Below are positions 18,413-27,270 of a stretch of DNA of 64,000 nt, in pieces. The stretch spans positions 3,073-67,072 of the forward strand of contig CAWBNC010000028.1 of assembly GCA_963789785.1 (NCBI GenBank). The letters are read 5' to 3'. Made by a program: the position numbers and the translations under genes. Position 1 is the stretch's first letter. Each line of letters starts with the position of its first letter. This DNA is from JAEULH01 sp963789785 (GTDB lineage: Bacteria > Pseudomonadota > Alphaproteobacteria > Rhodospirillales > Defluviicoccaceae). Under the pieces are notes generated by a model. That model did not search any database. It was not told where the DNA came from and worked only from the letters and a program-made list of their open reading frames with translations.

Positions 18413-18676
18413 TCAGGCCTGGCCCTGCAAAACGGCATCGAGGCGGCCGGAGCGTTGCAGGCTGGCGAGTTCGTCCGAGTCGCCGACGTGGCGTCCATCG
18501 ACGAAGATCTGCGGCACCGTCCGCCGGCCGCCGGCACGCTCCTGCATTTTCCGCCGGGCGCCGGGCTCGGACGACACATCGTGCTCCTCGAAGTCCACGC
18601 TTTTCTGCTGCAGCAGGGCCTTGGCGCGCAGACAGTAGGGGCAGAACGGGGTCGTGTAGATCTCGATCCTGGCCAA
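18413..18676 (-). CDS. grxC: Glutaredoxin 3
   Basis: A small thiol oxidoreductase that reduces disulfides with glutathione. It has the dithiol active site CPYC in IEIYTTPFCPYCLRAKALL, the TVPQIFVDG cis-Pro motif and the GSH-binding GDSDEL. I chose the TTG at 18676, giving an 87-residue protein that starts like the family (MARIEIYTTPF), because a strong ribosome binding site GAGGAGG lies just before it. The in-frame ATG 11 codons upstream lacks such a site. It is six bases upstream of the nitrilase gene. Confidence 0.9.
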   Translation of the reverse strand: MARIEIYTTPFCPYCLRAKALLQQKSVDFEEHDVSSEPGARRKMQERAGGRRTVPQIFVDGRHVGDSDELASLQRSGRLDAVLQGQA

Positions 18677-18803
18677 CGGTGCGACCTCCTCGAAAGCGAC
18701 GGGCGCCATTGTACGACGGTCGAGATATGGCCCAGCTGCGCCGGTAATGGAAGCGCGCCGGCGGTGCGAACATCCCCCGCCGCGGCCGGCAGCCCGGCTC
18801 CCT

Positions 18804-19604
18804 TCAGTCGGCGCGAACGGTGCGGGCAAGGGTGAGCAGATCCACCGCTGCCGCACCCGCGCCGAGCAGGGCCCGCGTGCAGGCCTCGGCGGTGGCGCTG
18901 GTCGTCTGAACATCATCGACGAGCAGCACCCGTCGTCCGCCGAGGCCGTCGACCCGGGCCGGGTGAACGGCGATGGCGTTGCGGACGGCTTTGGCGCGCG
19001 CGGTCGGGCCGAGCCTGCCGAGAGAGGGCGTCCTACGCCGTCGCCACAACAGGTCCGGGACAGCCGCCACGCCGGAGAGCCGGCCGATCGCCAGAGCCAG
19101 AAGCGCCGACTGGTTGTACTTGCGCGCGAGCAGCCGGGTCCAATGCAGCGGCACCGGAGCGAGGACATCGGCATCGGCGAGAAGCTCCGCGCCCGCGCGG
19201 GCCATCCAGCCGGCGAACACCGGCGCCGCATCGGTGCGGTCCGCGCGCTTGAAGGCGAGGATCAGGCCCCGGCTCCCGTCATCGTAAACCACCGCTGCAC
19301 GCGCGCGCTCGAACAGCCGCCGGTGGCCCAGGCATTCGCCACAGAGGCTGCCTTCGCCCACCGCGGTCGGGAACGGCAGGCCACAGGCCTCGCATAACGG
19401 CGGGGCGATGAAGCGGATCTTCGACCAGCACGACGAACAGAGCGCTACATCCCGGCCAAGCAGCTCGCGACAGCCGAGGCATTGCGGCGGCAGAAGCGAG
19501 TCGAGCAGGTGGCGGCCGAGCCGGCGAAGGAACGGCGCGGCCGGCCGGGAAGCGGACCGCTGCGGGCCGACGCGCTCTTTGCTCAAAGCCATGGCTTCGG
19601 CCAT
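18804..19604 (-). CDS. ComF family protein (phosphoribosyltransferase-like)
   Basis: ComF proteins take part in DNA uptake in competent bacteria but occur widely with unclear roles. The N-terminal zinc-ribbon-like region shows paired cysteines (PPQCLGCRELL, LCSSCWSK, LCEACGLPF, LCGECLGH). The C-terminal PRTase-like domain has KYNQSALLALAI and the PRPP-binding loop RVLLVDDVQTTSATAEAC. At 266 residues it is full length; a second Met at residue 5 is an alternative start. Confidence 0.9.
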   Translation of the reverse strand: MAEAMALSKERVGPQRSASRPAAPFLRRLGRHLLDSLLPPQCLGCRELLGRDVALCSSCWSKIRFIAPPLCEACGLPFPTAVGEGSLCGECLGHRRLFERARAAVVYDDGSRGLILAFKRADRTDAAPVFAGWMARAGAELLADADVLAPVPLHWTRLLARKYNQSALLALAIGRLSGVAAVPDLLWRRRRTPSLGRLGPTARAKAVRNAIAVHPARVDGLGGRRVLLVDDVQTTSATAEACTRALLGAGAAAVDLLTLARTVRAD

Positions 19605-19668
19605 ATATCAGGAAGCCGGGGCGAAGGGAACTTTTTTCACCCCAAACGGGCCATAAGATGGGGAGCCC

Positions 19669-20613
19669 ATGCCGGATACCATGACCGTGTTCGACCGGCG
19701 TATCCTCCGGCACCGACGCGACCGGGCGGCGTCGACGCTGGCCGACCACGACTTTCTCTACCGGGAAGTCGCCGATCGTCTCGCCGATCGTCTCCAGGAC
19801 GTCCGCCGCAGCTTTCCGCTGGCGCTGGATCTCGGCTGCCACGCCGGCATCATCGCTGCGCTCATCGGCGCTCGCGGCGGTATCGAGACCCTGGTGAACT
19901 GCGATCTGGCGCCGCGCATGGCTGCGGTCGCGCCGCCGCCCGCGGTGGCCGGCGACGAAGAGGCGCTGCCTTTCGCCGATGCCGCGTTCGATCTGGTCCT
20001 GAGCGCGCTAAGTCTGCATTGGGTCAACGACCTGCCCGGCGCGCTCGCCCAGGTCCGCCGGGCGCTGCGCCCGGACGGGCTGTTTCTCGCCGCCATGCTG
20101 GGCGGCCAGACGCTGAAGGAACTTCGCCAGGTTCTCGCCGACGCCGAGATTGCCGAGGAAGGCGGCCTCAGTCCGCGCGTTTCGCCCTTCGTCGACGTTC
20201 GCGACGCCGGCAACCTCTTGCAGCGCGCCGGCTTCGCCCTGCCCGTGGCCGACGCCGAGATCATCACCGTTTCATACACCGACCCGCTGCGCCTGATCGG
20301 CGATATCCGCGGCATGGGCGAGGCCAACGCCGCCATCGAGCGACGCCGGCAGTTCACCCGGCGAACGACGCTGTTTGACGCCGTCGCCCGCTACCGCGAT
20401 CTCTACGCCGACGATCAGGGACGGATCCCGGCGACCTTTCAGGTAATCTATCTCACCGCCTGGGCGCCGGACCCGTCGCAGCCGAAACCGCTGCGGCGCG
20501 GCAGCGCGAAGAGCTCGCTGGCGGCGGCGTTGGCCACGCCGGATGGACCGGGAACGGATGCAACCGGGAACGAGTTGGGGGAGGATCGCGATGGGCGAGG
20601 AGACGGCCGATGA
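19669..20613 (+). CDS. SAM-dependent methyltransferase-fold protein, NDUFAF5/BioC-like
   Basis: This 314-residue protein resembles the alphaproteobacterial relatives of mitochondrial NDUFAF5, a complex I assembly factor with a methyltransferase fold. It starts MTVFDRRILRHRRDRAAST, has the SAM-binding LALDLGCHAGIIAALI and the post-motif SALSLHWVNDLPGALAQVRRALRPDGLFLAAMLGG, all typical of that group. Whether it hydroxylates, methylates or acts in biotin synthesis is not shown by the sequence. Divergent from comF. Confidence 0.85.
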   Translation: MPDTMTVFDRRILRHRRDRAASTLADHDFLYREVADRLADRLQDVRRSFPLALDLGCHAGIIAALIGARGGIETLVNCDLAPRMAAVAPPPAVAGDEEALPFADAAFDLVLSALSLHWVNDLPGALAQVRRALRPDGLFLAAMLGGQTLKELRQVLADAEIAEEGGLSPRVSPFVDVRDAGNLLQRAGFALPVADAEIITVSYTDPLRLIGDIRGMGEANAAIERRRQFTRRTTLFDAVARYRDLYADDQGRIPATFQVIYLTAWAPDPSQPKPLRRGSAKSSLAAALATPDGPGTDATGNELGEDRDGRGDGR

Positions 20614-20848
20614 CCGGCGCATCGTCGAGACTGCGGCCCAGCTTCGAGCGATGAAGCAGGCGCTCGGCAACGGCTACTGGCAGGACGAAGAGGTTCGCGC
20701 CCTGCAGCAGACCCTGCGTCGGCTGATCGGGGAGTACGGCGCCTGGGGCGAGAGCCGGCTGCCGATGCACCAGCGGGCGCGAATGGCCGCGCGCCACGAG
20801 AGCGAAAACGCCGACCTGCTCTGGCCGGGCCGCGGCGCCGGCGGATGA
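20591..20848 (+). CDS. Small conserved-looking hypothetical protein
   Basis: An 85-residue product (MGEETADDRRIVETAAQLRA...) rich in charged residues, predicted mostly helical, with no membrane segment or motif I recognise. The ATG at 20591 has GGGGGAGGAT upstream, a good ribosome binding site, and lies inside the 3' end of the preceding methyltransferase gene in another frame, which suggests coupling. Codon use matches neighbours. Confidence 0.6.
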   Translation: MGEETADDRRIVETAAQLRAMKQALGNGYWQDEEVRALQQTLRRLIGEYGAWGESRLPMHQRARMAARHESENADLLWPGRGAGG

Positions 20849-20878
20849 GGCCCGTCCTCCCGCTCTTTGCGCCCATCT

Positions 20879-20917
20879 CCCTCACCTTTCCGCTGTTGCG
20901 GAGGATCGAGGTGAGGG
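20879..20917. repeat. Nested inverted repeat upstream of sfsA
   Basis: CCCTCACC (20879-20886) pairs with GGTGAGGG (20910-20917), and inside it TCCGC-TGTT-GCGGA (20889-20902) forms a second stem. The structure lies between the 85-residue gene and sfsA and could be a terminator or attenuator-like hairpin. No clear T-run follows. Confidence 0.45.
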
Positions 20918-20930
20918 GCCTTCCGGTCAG

Positions 20931-21710
20931 ATGAGGTTCGTCTCGCCCCTCATCCGCGCCACGTTGGTGCGCCGCTACAAGCGGTTCCTTGCCGATGTCG
21001 TTCTCGAAGGCGGGGAGGTCGTGACCGCGCATTGCCCCAATCCCGGTTCGATGCTGTCGGTCGATGAGACCGGCGCAGAAGTCTGGCTGTCGCCGGCTAC
21101 GGCTGCGCAGCGCAAGCTGCCGTACACCTGGGAGCTGATCCGCCTCGGTGATGAACTGGTCGGCATCAACACCGGCCGACCCAACGCACTGGCCGCCGAG
21201 GCCATTGCCGCGGGCGCCATCCCAGAACTGGCCGGATACGGCACGATCCGTCGCGAGGTGCGCTACGGCTGCAACTCCCGGATCGACCTCTTGCTCGAAG
21301 CGCCCGGCCGCCCCAAGTGCTTGGTCGAGGTGAAGAACGTAACCATGAGCCGCCAGCCATCGCGCCGTATCGTCGAGTTTCCCGATTGCGTGACCGCACG
21401 GGGAACGAAGCATCTCAATGAACTCGCCAATGCCGCCGCCGCGGGCCAGCGCGCCGTCATGCTGTATCTCGCCCAGCGCGGCGACGCCGATACCTTCGTC
21501 ATCGCCGATGACCTGGATCCGGGCTACGCCGCGGCCTTTGAGCGCGCTCTCGATGCCGGCGTCGAGGCGCTGTCCTACCGCTGCGCGGTCGGCATCGACG
21601 AGATCCGCCTCCACCGGCCGATGACCTTCATCGGTCGATCATCGGGCATCGGCCGATCTTCGGGCCTCGACTCCGGCGGCGTTCCGATGGCACGGTGCGG
21701 CCATGAATGA
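20931..21710 (+). CDS. sfsA: DNA/RNA nuclease SfsA family protein
   Basis: SfsA proteins bind nucleic acid and have a restriction-endonuclease-like fold. The 259-residue protein shows ATLVRRYKRFLADVVLEGG, AHCPNPGSM, the nuclease-type LVEVKNVTM and FPDCVTARGTKHLNEL, all family signatures. The C-terminal extension repeats IGRSSG twice and is probably disordered. It overlaps map by eight bases, so the two are coupled. Confidence 0.93.
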   Translation: MRFVSPLIRATLVRRYKRFLADVVLEGGEVVTAHCPNPGSMLSVDETGAEVWLSPATAAQRKLPYTWELIRLGDELVGINTGRPNALAAEAIAAGAIPELAGYGTIRREVRYGCNSRIDLLLEAPGRPKCLVEVKNVTMSRQPSRRIVEFPDCVTARGTKHLNELANAAAAGQRAVMLYLAQRGDADTFVIADDLDPGYAAAFERALDAGVEALSYRCAVGIDEIRLHRPMTFIGRSSGIGRSSGLDSGGVPMARCGHE

Positions 21711-22524
21711 TGTCAGCGTCGCGCCCGCCCGCGCCACCCGGGCCATCAAGGTCCATTGCGAGGAGCACTTCGAGGCCATGCGCCGGGCCGGTTCGCTCGC
21801 CGCCGCCACCCTCGACTTCATCACCCCACACGTGCGACCCGGCGTATCGACCGACGAGCTCGATAGCCTGTGCGACACCTTTGTCCGCGATCACGGCGGC
21901 ATCTCGGCGCCGCTGAACTATCGCGGCTTCCCGAAGTCGATCTGCACCTCGATCAATCATGTCGTTTGTCATGGCATTCCCGACGCCGGCAAGCGCCTGA
22001 AGGAAGGCGACATCGTCAATATCGACGTGACCCCCATCGTCGACGGCTGGCACGGCAACTCGAGCCGGATGTACCCCGTCGGGGCTATCGGGGTGAAGGC
22101 GCAGCGGCTGATCGACGTGACCTTCGAGGCGATGTGGAAGGGGATCGAGGCGGTCCGCCCGGGCGCGACCGTGGGCGATATCGGCCATGCGATCCAGTCC
22201 TTTGTCGAGCCGCAACGGTTCTCGGTGGTGCGCGACTTCTGCGGTCACGGCCTCGGCCGGGTGTTCCACGACGCGCCCAACGTCCCCCACTACGGCGAGC
22301 CGGGGACGGGTCCGGAGCTGCGCGAGGGAATGTTCTTTACCATCGAGCCGATGATCAACGCCGGCCGCTGGGAGGTGAAGATCCTCAAGGACGGCTGGAC
22401 GGCGGTCACCAAGGACCGTTCGCTTTCGGCGCAGTTCGAGCACTCGATCGGGGTGACCGCCGACGGCTACGAGGTCTTCACCCGTTCGCCCGCCGGCCTG
22501 GACCGGCCGCCCTACGCGGCTTGA
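21703..22524 (+). CDS. map: Type I methionine aminopeptidase
   Basis: MAP removes the initiator methionine from new proteins using two metal ions. The 273-residue protein has SINHVVCHGIPD (His), the metal ligands in VNIDVTPIVDGWHGNSSRM, HGLGRVFHDAPNVPHY (His) and FTIEPMIN plus QFEHSIGVT (Glu). The size is typical of the single-domain type Ia enzyme. It overlaps both sfsA and radC. Confidence 0.96.
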   Translation: MNDVSVAPARATRAIKVHCEEHFEAMRRAGSLAAATLDFITPHVRPGVSTDELDSLCDTFVRDHGGISAPLNYRGFPKSICTSINHVVCHGIPDAGKRLKEGDIVNIDVTPIVDGWHGNSSRMYPVGAIGVKAQRLIDVTFEAMWKGIEAVRPGATVGDIGHAIQSFVEPQRFSVVRDFCGHGLGRVFHDAPNVPHYGEPGTGPELREGMFFTIEPMINAGRWEVKILKDGWTAVTKDRSLSAQFEHSIGVTADGYEVFTRSPAGLDRPPYAA

Positions 22525-23276
22525 TGCCGGAAAAGCCGCTACTGCCGGACAAGCCGGCGCCGCGTCCCCATCACGCCAATCATCGCCAGCGGCTGCGCGA
22601 GCGCTTTCTTCAGGGCGACAGCGAGGGATTGGCCGACTACGAGCTTATCGAGCTCCTGCTGTTCTACTCGATCGACCGCATCGACGTGAAGCCGCTGGCC
22701 AAGCAGCTTCTCGCCGACTTCCGCAGCTTCGGCGCGGTGCTGGCCGCCGATCCTGCCCGGCTGGAGGCCTACCCCCGGGTCAACGAGCGGACCACCGCGC
22801 TGTTCAAGGCAGTGCGCGAAGCCTCGCGCCGGGTGGTCCGCTGCGAGATCGTCGATCGGCCGGTGATGTCTTCGTGGAGCCGGGTCGTCGAATACTGCCG
22901 CGCCTGCCTCGTCGATGCGCCGACGGAGCAGTTCCGCCTGCTTTTTCTCAATCGCAAGAACGAGCTGATCGCCGACGAGGTCCAGGGCCGCGGCACCGTC
23001 GACCATACGCCGGTGTACCCCCGCGAGGTGGTCAAGCGGGCGCTGGAGCTGGGCGCGACGGCGCTGATCATGGTCCACAACCATCCCTCCGGCGACCCGA
23101 CGCCGTCGCGCGCCGACGTCGAGATGACCATCGAGATCCGCGACGCCGCCGACAAGCTCGGCATCGCGCTCTACGACCACATCATCGTCGCGAAAAGCGG
23201 CGCCACCTCGCTGAAGGCGCAGGGGCTTCTTTCTGCGTCCGGTGGTACCGAATGTGATGGTGACGGCATGCGATGA
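22524..23276 (+). CDS. radC: RadC family JAB-domain protein
   Basis: RadC (UPF0758) is a JAMM/MPN-fold protein whose cellular role is unsettled despite its DNA-repair name. The N-terminal helix-hairpin-helix part has HRQRLRERFLQG...LADYELIELLLFY. The C-terminal domain shows the metal-binding JAMM motif MVHNHPSGDPTPSRADVEMT. At 250 residues it is complete. The ATG overlaps the map stop (TGATG). Confidence 0.93.
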   Translation: MPEKPLLPDKPAPRPHHANHRQRLRERFLQGDSEGLADYELIELLLFYSIDRIDVKPLAKQLLADFRSFGAVLAADPARLEAYPRVNERTTALFKAVREASRRVVRCEIVDRPVMSSWSRVVEYCRACLVDAPTEQFRLLFLNRKNELIADEVQGRGTVDHTPVYPREVVKRALELGATALIMVHNHPSGDPTPSRADVEMTIEIRDAADKLGIALYDHIIVAKSGATSLKAQGLLSASGGTECDGDGMR

Positions 23277-23321
23277 GTGGTGTAGAACATAGAGCGAACA
23301 TCTTTCTTGAGAAGGTGCGCC

Positions 23322-23990
23322 ATGTCCGACTTTCCTCGCTCCATCTTGGTGTTTCAGAGTCAGTTAACCGATGAGGCCGCGTGCGCGGCGTGGCTGACGG
23401 CTTCGCGCTGGCACGACGGCTTTTGCTGTCCCAGTTGCGGTCACGGCAAAGGCTGGGAGCTGGCGACCAGGGCTTTCACCTGGGAGTGCGTCGGCTGCGG
23501 CAAGCAGACGTCGGTCACGGCGGGGATCGTGAAGCACGGCTCGAAGCTGCCGCTGAGCGTGTGGTTTTGGGCGGCCTATCTGATGGCCACCCACTCGAAC
23601 GGCATCTCAGCGCGGCAGATGTGGCGGCAGTTGGGCCTGGGGTCTTACAAGAGCGCCTGGCTCTTGTGCGACAAGCTGCGCAGGGCGATGGTCGATCCCA
23701 CCCGCGCCCTGCTGTCCGGTGTGGTCGAGATGGACGAAAGGCAGGTGTCCCGCCGCATCAAGAGATGACCAGATGGCGGGCGGACAAGGGCGAACACGGG
23801 ACGGCAAGATGCAGGTCGTCGTAGCCGTGGAGATCATTGAAGAGGCTCCCGGACGCTTGCGCCTTGGGGCGATCGAGGACGCCTCGTCGGTCAGCCTTCA
23901 CCCGTTCGTCAAGGACAATGCTGTAAGGGGGCCAAGCGCGGCGGGTCCCGGCCTCCGTTCACCATCGTCACCCGCAGACTTGGGACGCGG
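23322..23990 (+). pseudogene. IS1595-family transposase remnant
   Basis: The N-terminal half is typical of IS1595/ISSpo8-type transposases: CCPSCGHGKGW...CVGCGKQTSVTAG zinc ribbon, then WFWAAYLMATHSNGISARQM and VVEMDE. Near 23750 a frameshift gives an early stop (SRRIKR). The following frame continues DDQMAGGQGRTRDGKMQVVVAVEIIEE...LHPFVKDN as expected for the catalytic domain, then homology stops near 23940. It lacks the C-terminal part and clear inverted repeats, so it is a decayed copy. It lies right after radC and beside palindromic repeats. Confidence 0.75.
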
Positions 23991-24016
23991 GGTTCGTGGT
24001 TGACAGGCGAAGCAAG

Positions 24017-24163
24017 TGGATTGCTTCGACGGCTGCGCCGCCTCGCAATGACGACTTACAATGAATTATGAGCAACTTATCGTCATCGCGAGCCGCGCAG
24101 CGGCGTGGCGATCCAGCAAAGAAGTTCTGGATTGCCGCGGCGGCTACGCCGCCTCGCAATGAC
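24017..24163. repeat. Cluster of three palindromic intergenic repeats
   Basis: Three related units of about 35 bp lie here: 24017-24053 (tggattgcttcgac... ctcgcaatgacg), 24081-24115 in inverted orientation (cgtcatcgcgag... gcgatcca) and 24128-24163. Each has the ends tggatTGC and GCAATGAc with a GC-rich hairpin centre. Further members occur at 38419-38456 and 43111-43212. This type of tggattgc...gcaatgacg palindrome is widespread between genes in proteobacteria. Confidence 0.75.
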
Positions 24164-24217
24164 AAACCCGGCTGAGACGGCGCCGCCGAGCCTGCTCTGG
24201 GCACGGCTCCGCCGTCC

Positions 24218-24694
24218 TCAGGCGGCCAGCTTGGCGAAGGCTTCGATGACCTCGGGAGGCGCTTGCACGAGCTCAATCAGGACGCCCTCGCCGCTAACGG
24301 GTTGCTCTTCGTTGCCCTTCGGGTGGAGAAAGGTGATATCGAAGCCCGCCGCCCCTTTGCGGATACCGCCGGGGGCGAAGCGCACGCCGTTGGCGGTAAG
24401 CCACTCCACCGCGGCAGGAAGGTCGTCTATCCAGAGGCCAATGTGGTTAAGGGGCGTCGTGTGGACCGCGGGCTTCTTCTCGGGATCCACAGGCTGCATC
24501 AGATCGACTTCAACTTTCAGAGGGCCGGAGCCGATCGCCGCGATATCCTCATCGACGTTCTCGCGCTCGCTCTTGAAATTGCCGGTAATGGTCAGTCCAA
24601 GAGAGTCAACCCACAACTTCTTCATCTTTTCTTTGTCTGGGCCCCCGATAGCGACCTGCTGGATGCCGAGGACTTTGAAGGGTCTGTCGCCCAT
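24218..24694 (-). CDS. VOC (glyoxalase/bleomycin resistance) superfamily protein
   Basis: A 158-residue protein with the vicinal-oxygen-chelate pattern: FKVLGIQQVAIGGPDKEKM at the start, and the second half beginning PLNHIGLWIDDLPAAVEWLTANG and ending EGVLIELVQAPPEV (Glu ligand). The family covers glyoxalases, epimerases and dioxygenases; the reaction is not predictable here. It stands alone, with the repeat cluster behind it. Confidence 0.85.
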   Translation of the reverse strand: MGDRPFKVLGIQQVAIGGPDKEKMKKLWVDSLGLTITGNFKSERENVDEDIAAIGSGPLKVEVDLMQPVDPEKKPAVHTTPLNHIGLWIDDLPAAVEWLTANGVRFAPGGIRKGAAGFDITFLHPKGNEEQPVSGEGVLIELVQAPPEVIEAFAKLAA

Positions 24695-24998
24695 GTAATT
24701 CTCCCTTTAGCGAGCTGTCCAAGCTATGAAAGCGCCAGAGTATGCCAGCGGCTACCGACGTTGTGAAGACGATTGAGTACAGGTCGCATGGGGCAGACGC
24801 CGGAGCCGGAGCGTGTCGATGTCGGGTCGAACCGCCGCTCCTGGTTTTTGGTTCCGAAGGCCTGCGATTGTCAGTCACCGAGTTGACTGGAAGGGTAGAC
24901 CGGCGCGGATGCCGCGTTCATGCTCGCGCGATCTCCGTGCCCACGTTGCCGCTTTGAACGAGCAGGTTGCGAAGAAGCTGTGTTATCGCGCAAGCGCA
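24695..24998. other. Intergenic region, nothing recognised
   Basis: About 300 bases between the VOC gene and the hydrogenase operon's last gene, both on the minus strand. No convincing reading frame, RNA gene or repeat is visible. Confidence 0.4.
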
Positions 24999-25538
24999 TC
25001 ATCGTCTCCGCGATATTTCCGCGCCGATCAGCGCGATCACCTCGGGCAGGCGGGCGGCGACCGCGGGCGAGAGTTCGAGACCGAGATCGAGGCAGACGGG
25101 CTCGACACCGATGACGGTGACGCTCTCGGGGGCCGAGTCCATCAGCCGGAGGACGGCGAGCACGTCGCTCAGGCCGAGCTGGTGGGGCGAAATGCGCGAG
25201 GAAAAGAACGCCGGCACGTCGTCTCCGGCAAGGCGCACCACCGCTGCCGGCGGCCGCCCGGTCTTGACCGCGTCGACGACGATGAGATGCGCGCGCCCCG
25301 CGATCTGGTCGAGCAGGTCCATGCCCGAGGTGCCGCCGTCGAGGACCTCCACGTCCGGCGGCAACTGAACCTGCTCGACCAGCGCCTCGACGGCGCGCAC
25401 TCCTACCCCCTCATCGGAAAGAAGAATGTTGCCGAGGCCGAGGATCAGCGTTCCCGGCCGGTCCGCCGCCGCGTGCCCCCGCGACGACGAACCGGCTGCT
25501 CCGGCCTCCTCCCCTACCAAGCCCGTATCTCTCGGCAT
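24999..25538 (-). CDS. hybD: Hydrogenase maturation protease
   Basis: HybD/HyaD-type endopeptidases cut the C-terminal tail of the [NiFe]-hydrogenase large subunit after nickel insertion. The family opening is ILGLGNILLSDEGVGVRAVEAL (metal-binding Glu), followed by LDGGTSGMDLLDQI and SPHQLGLSDVLAVL (His). It is 179 residues, with an extended N-terminus of about 37 residues if the ATG at 25538 is used. It begins within the large-subunit stop codon (TAATG), as expected for coupled translation. Confidence 0.92.
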   Translation of the reverse strand: MPRDTGLVGEEAGAAGSSSRGHAAADRPGTLILGLGNILLSDEGVGVRAVEALVEQVQLPPDVEVLDGGTSGMDLLDQIAGRAHLIVVDAVKTGRPPAAVVRLAGDDVPAFFSSRISPHQLGLSDVLAVLRLMDSAPESVTVIGVEPVCLDLGLELSPAVAARLPEVIALIGAEISRRR

Positions 25539-27236
25539 TACAGCGCCTTGACCTGGACGATCTGGCGGCGCTCGGTGTCCAGCATGTGGACGGCGCAGGC
25601 CAGGCACGGGTCGAACGAATGGACGGTGCGGATCACCTCCAGCGGCTTCTCCGGATCGGCAACCGGATTGCCGACAAGCGACGCCTCGTAGGGGCCGAGC
25701 GCGTCGGAGTCGTCGCGCGGGCCGGCATTCCAGGTGCTCGGCACCACGGCCTGGTAATTGGCGATCTTGCCGTTCTTGATCACCGCCCAGTGCGACAGCA
25801 CGCCACGCGGCGCCTCGTGGTAGCCGAAGCCGCGGATTTCGCCCTTGGGGAACATCGGCCGGTTGAAGGTGTCGAAGTCGCCCTTGCCGATGTTCGCCAT
25901 CAAAAGCTCCCACTGCTGCGCCAGCGTCTCGTGGAGGACGGCGCAGCGCACGGCGCGGGCGGCGTGGCGGCCAATGGTCGAGTGCAGGGCGCTCAGCGGA
26001 ATGTCGCTGCCGGCAACCTTCGAGGCGATCGCGACCAGCCGTCCAAGGTGGCGCTTGGTCGGCTCGTGGCCGGCGACGTACATCGCGAGCACGTTGGCGA
26101 GCGGGCCGACCTGGGCGCGCTGGTCATTGAAGGTCGGGGCCTTGACCCAGGAGTACTTCCCATCGTCCTGGAAGTCGGTGTACTGCGGGTTGGTCTCGCC
26201 GTCGTAGGGGTGGAGCGGCTTGCCGTCACCGCTGTACCAGGCGTGCTTGACGCTTTCCTTGACCCCCTGTTCGAAGTAGCCGTCGCCATAGCCGCTGATC
26301 TCGCGAAAGGCTGTGATGTCGCCGCCAGGGATGTAGCCGCCGGGGAGCGCGAACTCGGTGCTCTTGGTGTCCAGCGGCATGTCGGGGACGGAGAGATAGT
26401 TGGTCACGCCGGCGCCGTATCCGGTCCAATCGGCGTAGAGGGCGCCGATGGCGGCGACGTCGACCAGGTACACCTGATTAACGAAGGCGCCGACCTCGTC
26501 GATCAGCGCCTTGACCTTGTACAGCCGCTCCAGGGTCAGGGTCGACTGGCTGTCCGGATTGATCGCATTGGCGACGCCGCCGACCGCGAGGTTCTGGATA
26601 TGCGGCGTCTTCGAGCCGAGGATGCCGACGATCTGGTTGGCCTTCCGCTGATAGTCGAGCGCCTGCATGTAGTGGACGACGGCGAGCAGATTGACCTCCG
26701 GCGGCAGCTTCATCGCCGGGTGGCCCCAGTAGCCGCTGCCGAAGACGCCGAGCTGGCCGCTCTCGACGAAGCCCTTGAGCCGGGCCTGAGTGCGGGTGAA
26801 GTCTTCGACGCTGTTGCCTGGCCAGTCCGACAGGCTCTGCGCCAGCACTCGCGGCGGCCTTCGGATCGGCCTGGAGCGCCGAGACGAGGTCGACCCAGTC
26901 GAGGGCCGAGAGCTGGTAGAAGTGGACGATGTGGTCGTGAATGCCGTGCCCGCCAATGATCAGGTTGCGGATGTACTGGGCGTTGCGAGGGATCTCCAAG
27001 CCCAGCGCGTTCTCGATCGCGCGCACCGAGACGACGGCATGGACGGTGGTGCAGACCCCGCAGATCCGCTGCGCGAAGATCCAGGCGTCGCGCGGATCGC
27101 GCCCCTGCAGGATGGTCTCAATGCCGCGCCACATCTGCCCCGAGGACCAGGAATTGGTGACCTTGCCGCCGTCGACCTCGCAGTCGATCCGCAGGTGCCC
27201 CTCGATGCGGGTGATCGGATCGACGGTAATGCGCAT
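25538..27236 (-). CDS. hybC: [NiFe]-hydrogenase large subunit, HybC type (one frameshift)
   Basis: This is the catalytic subunit that splits or forms H2 at the NiFe(CN)2CO centre. The N-terminal ligand motif RICGVCTTVHAV (L1, about 55-66) and the C-terminal DPCLACAVHMLD (L2) supply the four nickel-binding cysteines. The tail after L2 (TERRQIVQVKAL) begins just past the His and is the expected cleavage site for the protease. An apparent +1 base near 26849 in KAAA|VLAQSLSDWPGN breaks the frame; corrected length is about 565 residues. GAGAGA precedes the start. The gene order hybO-A-B-C-D matches hydrogenase 2 of Escherichia coli. Confidence 0.92.
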
Positions 27237-27270
27237 TATCTCTCTCCCAGTGCGTTGTACCGGCCCCGGC

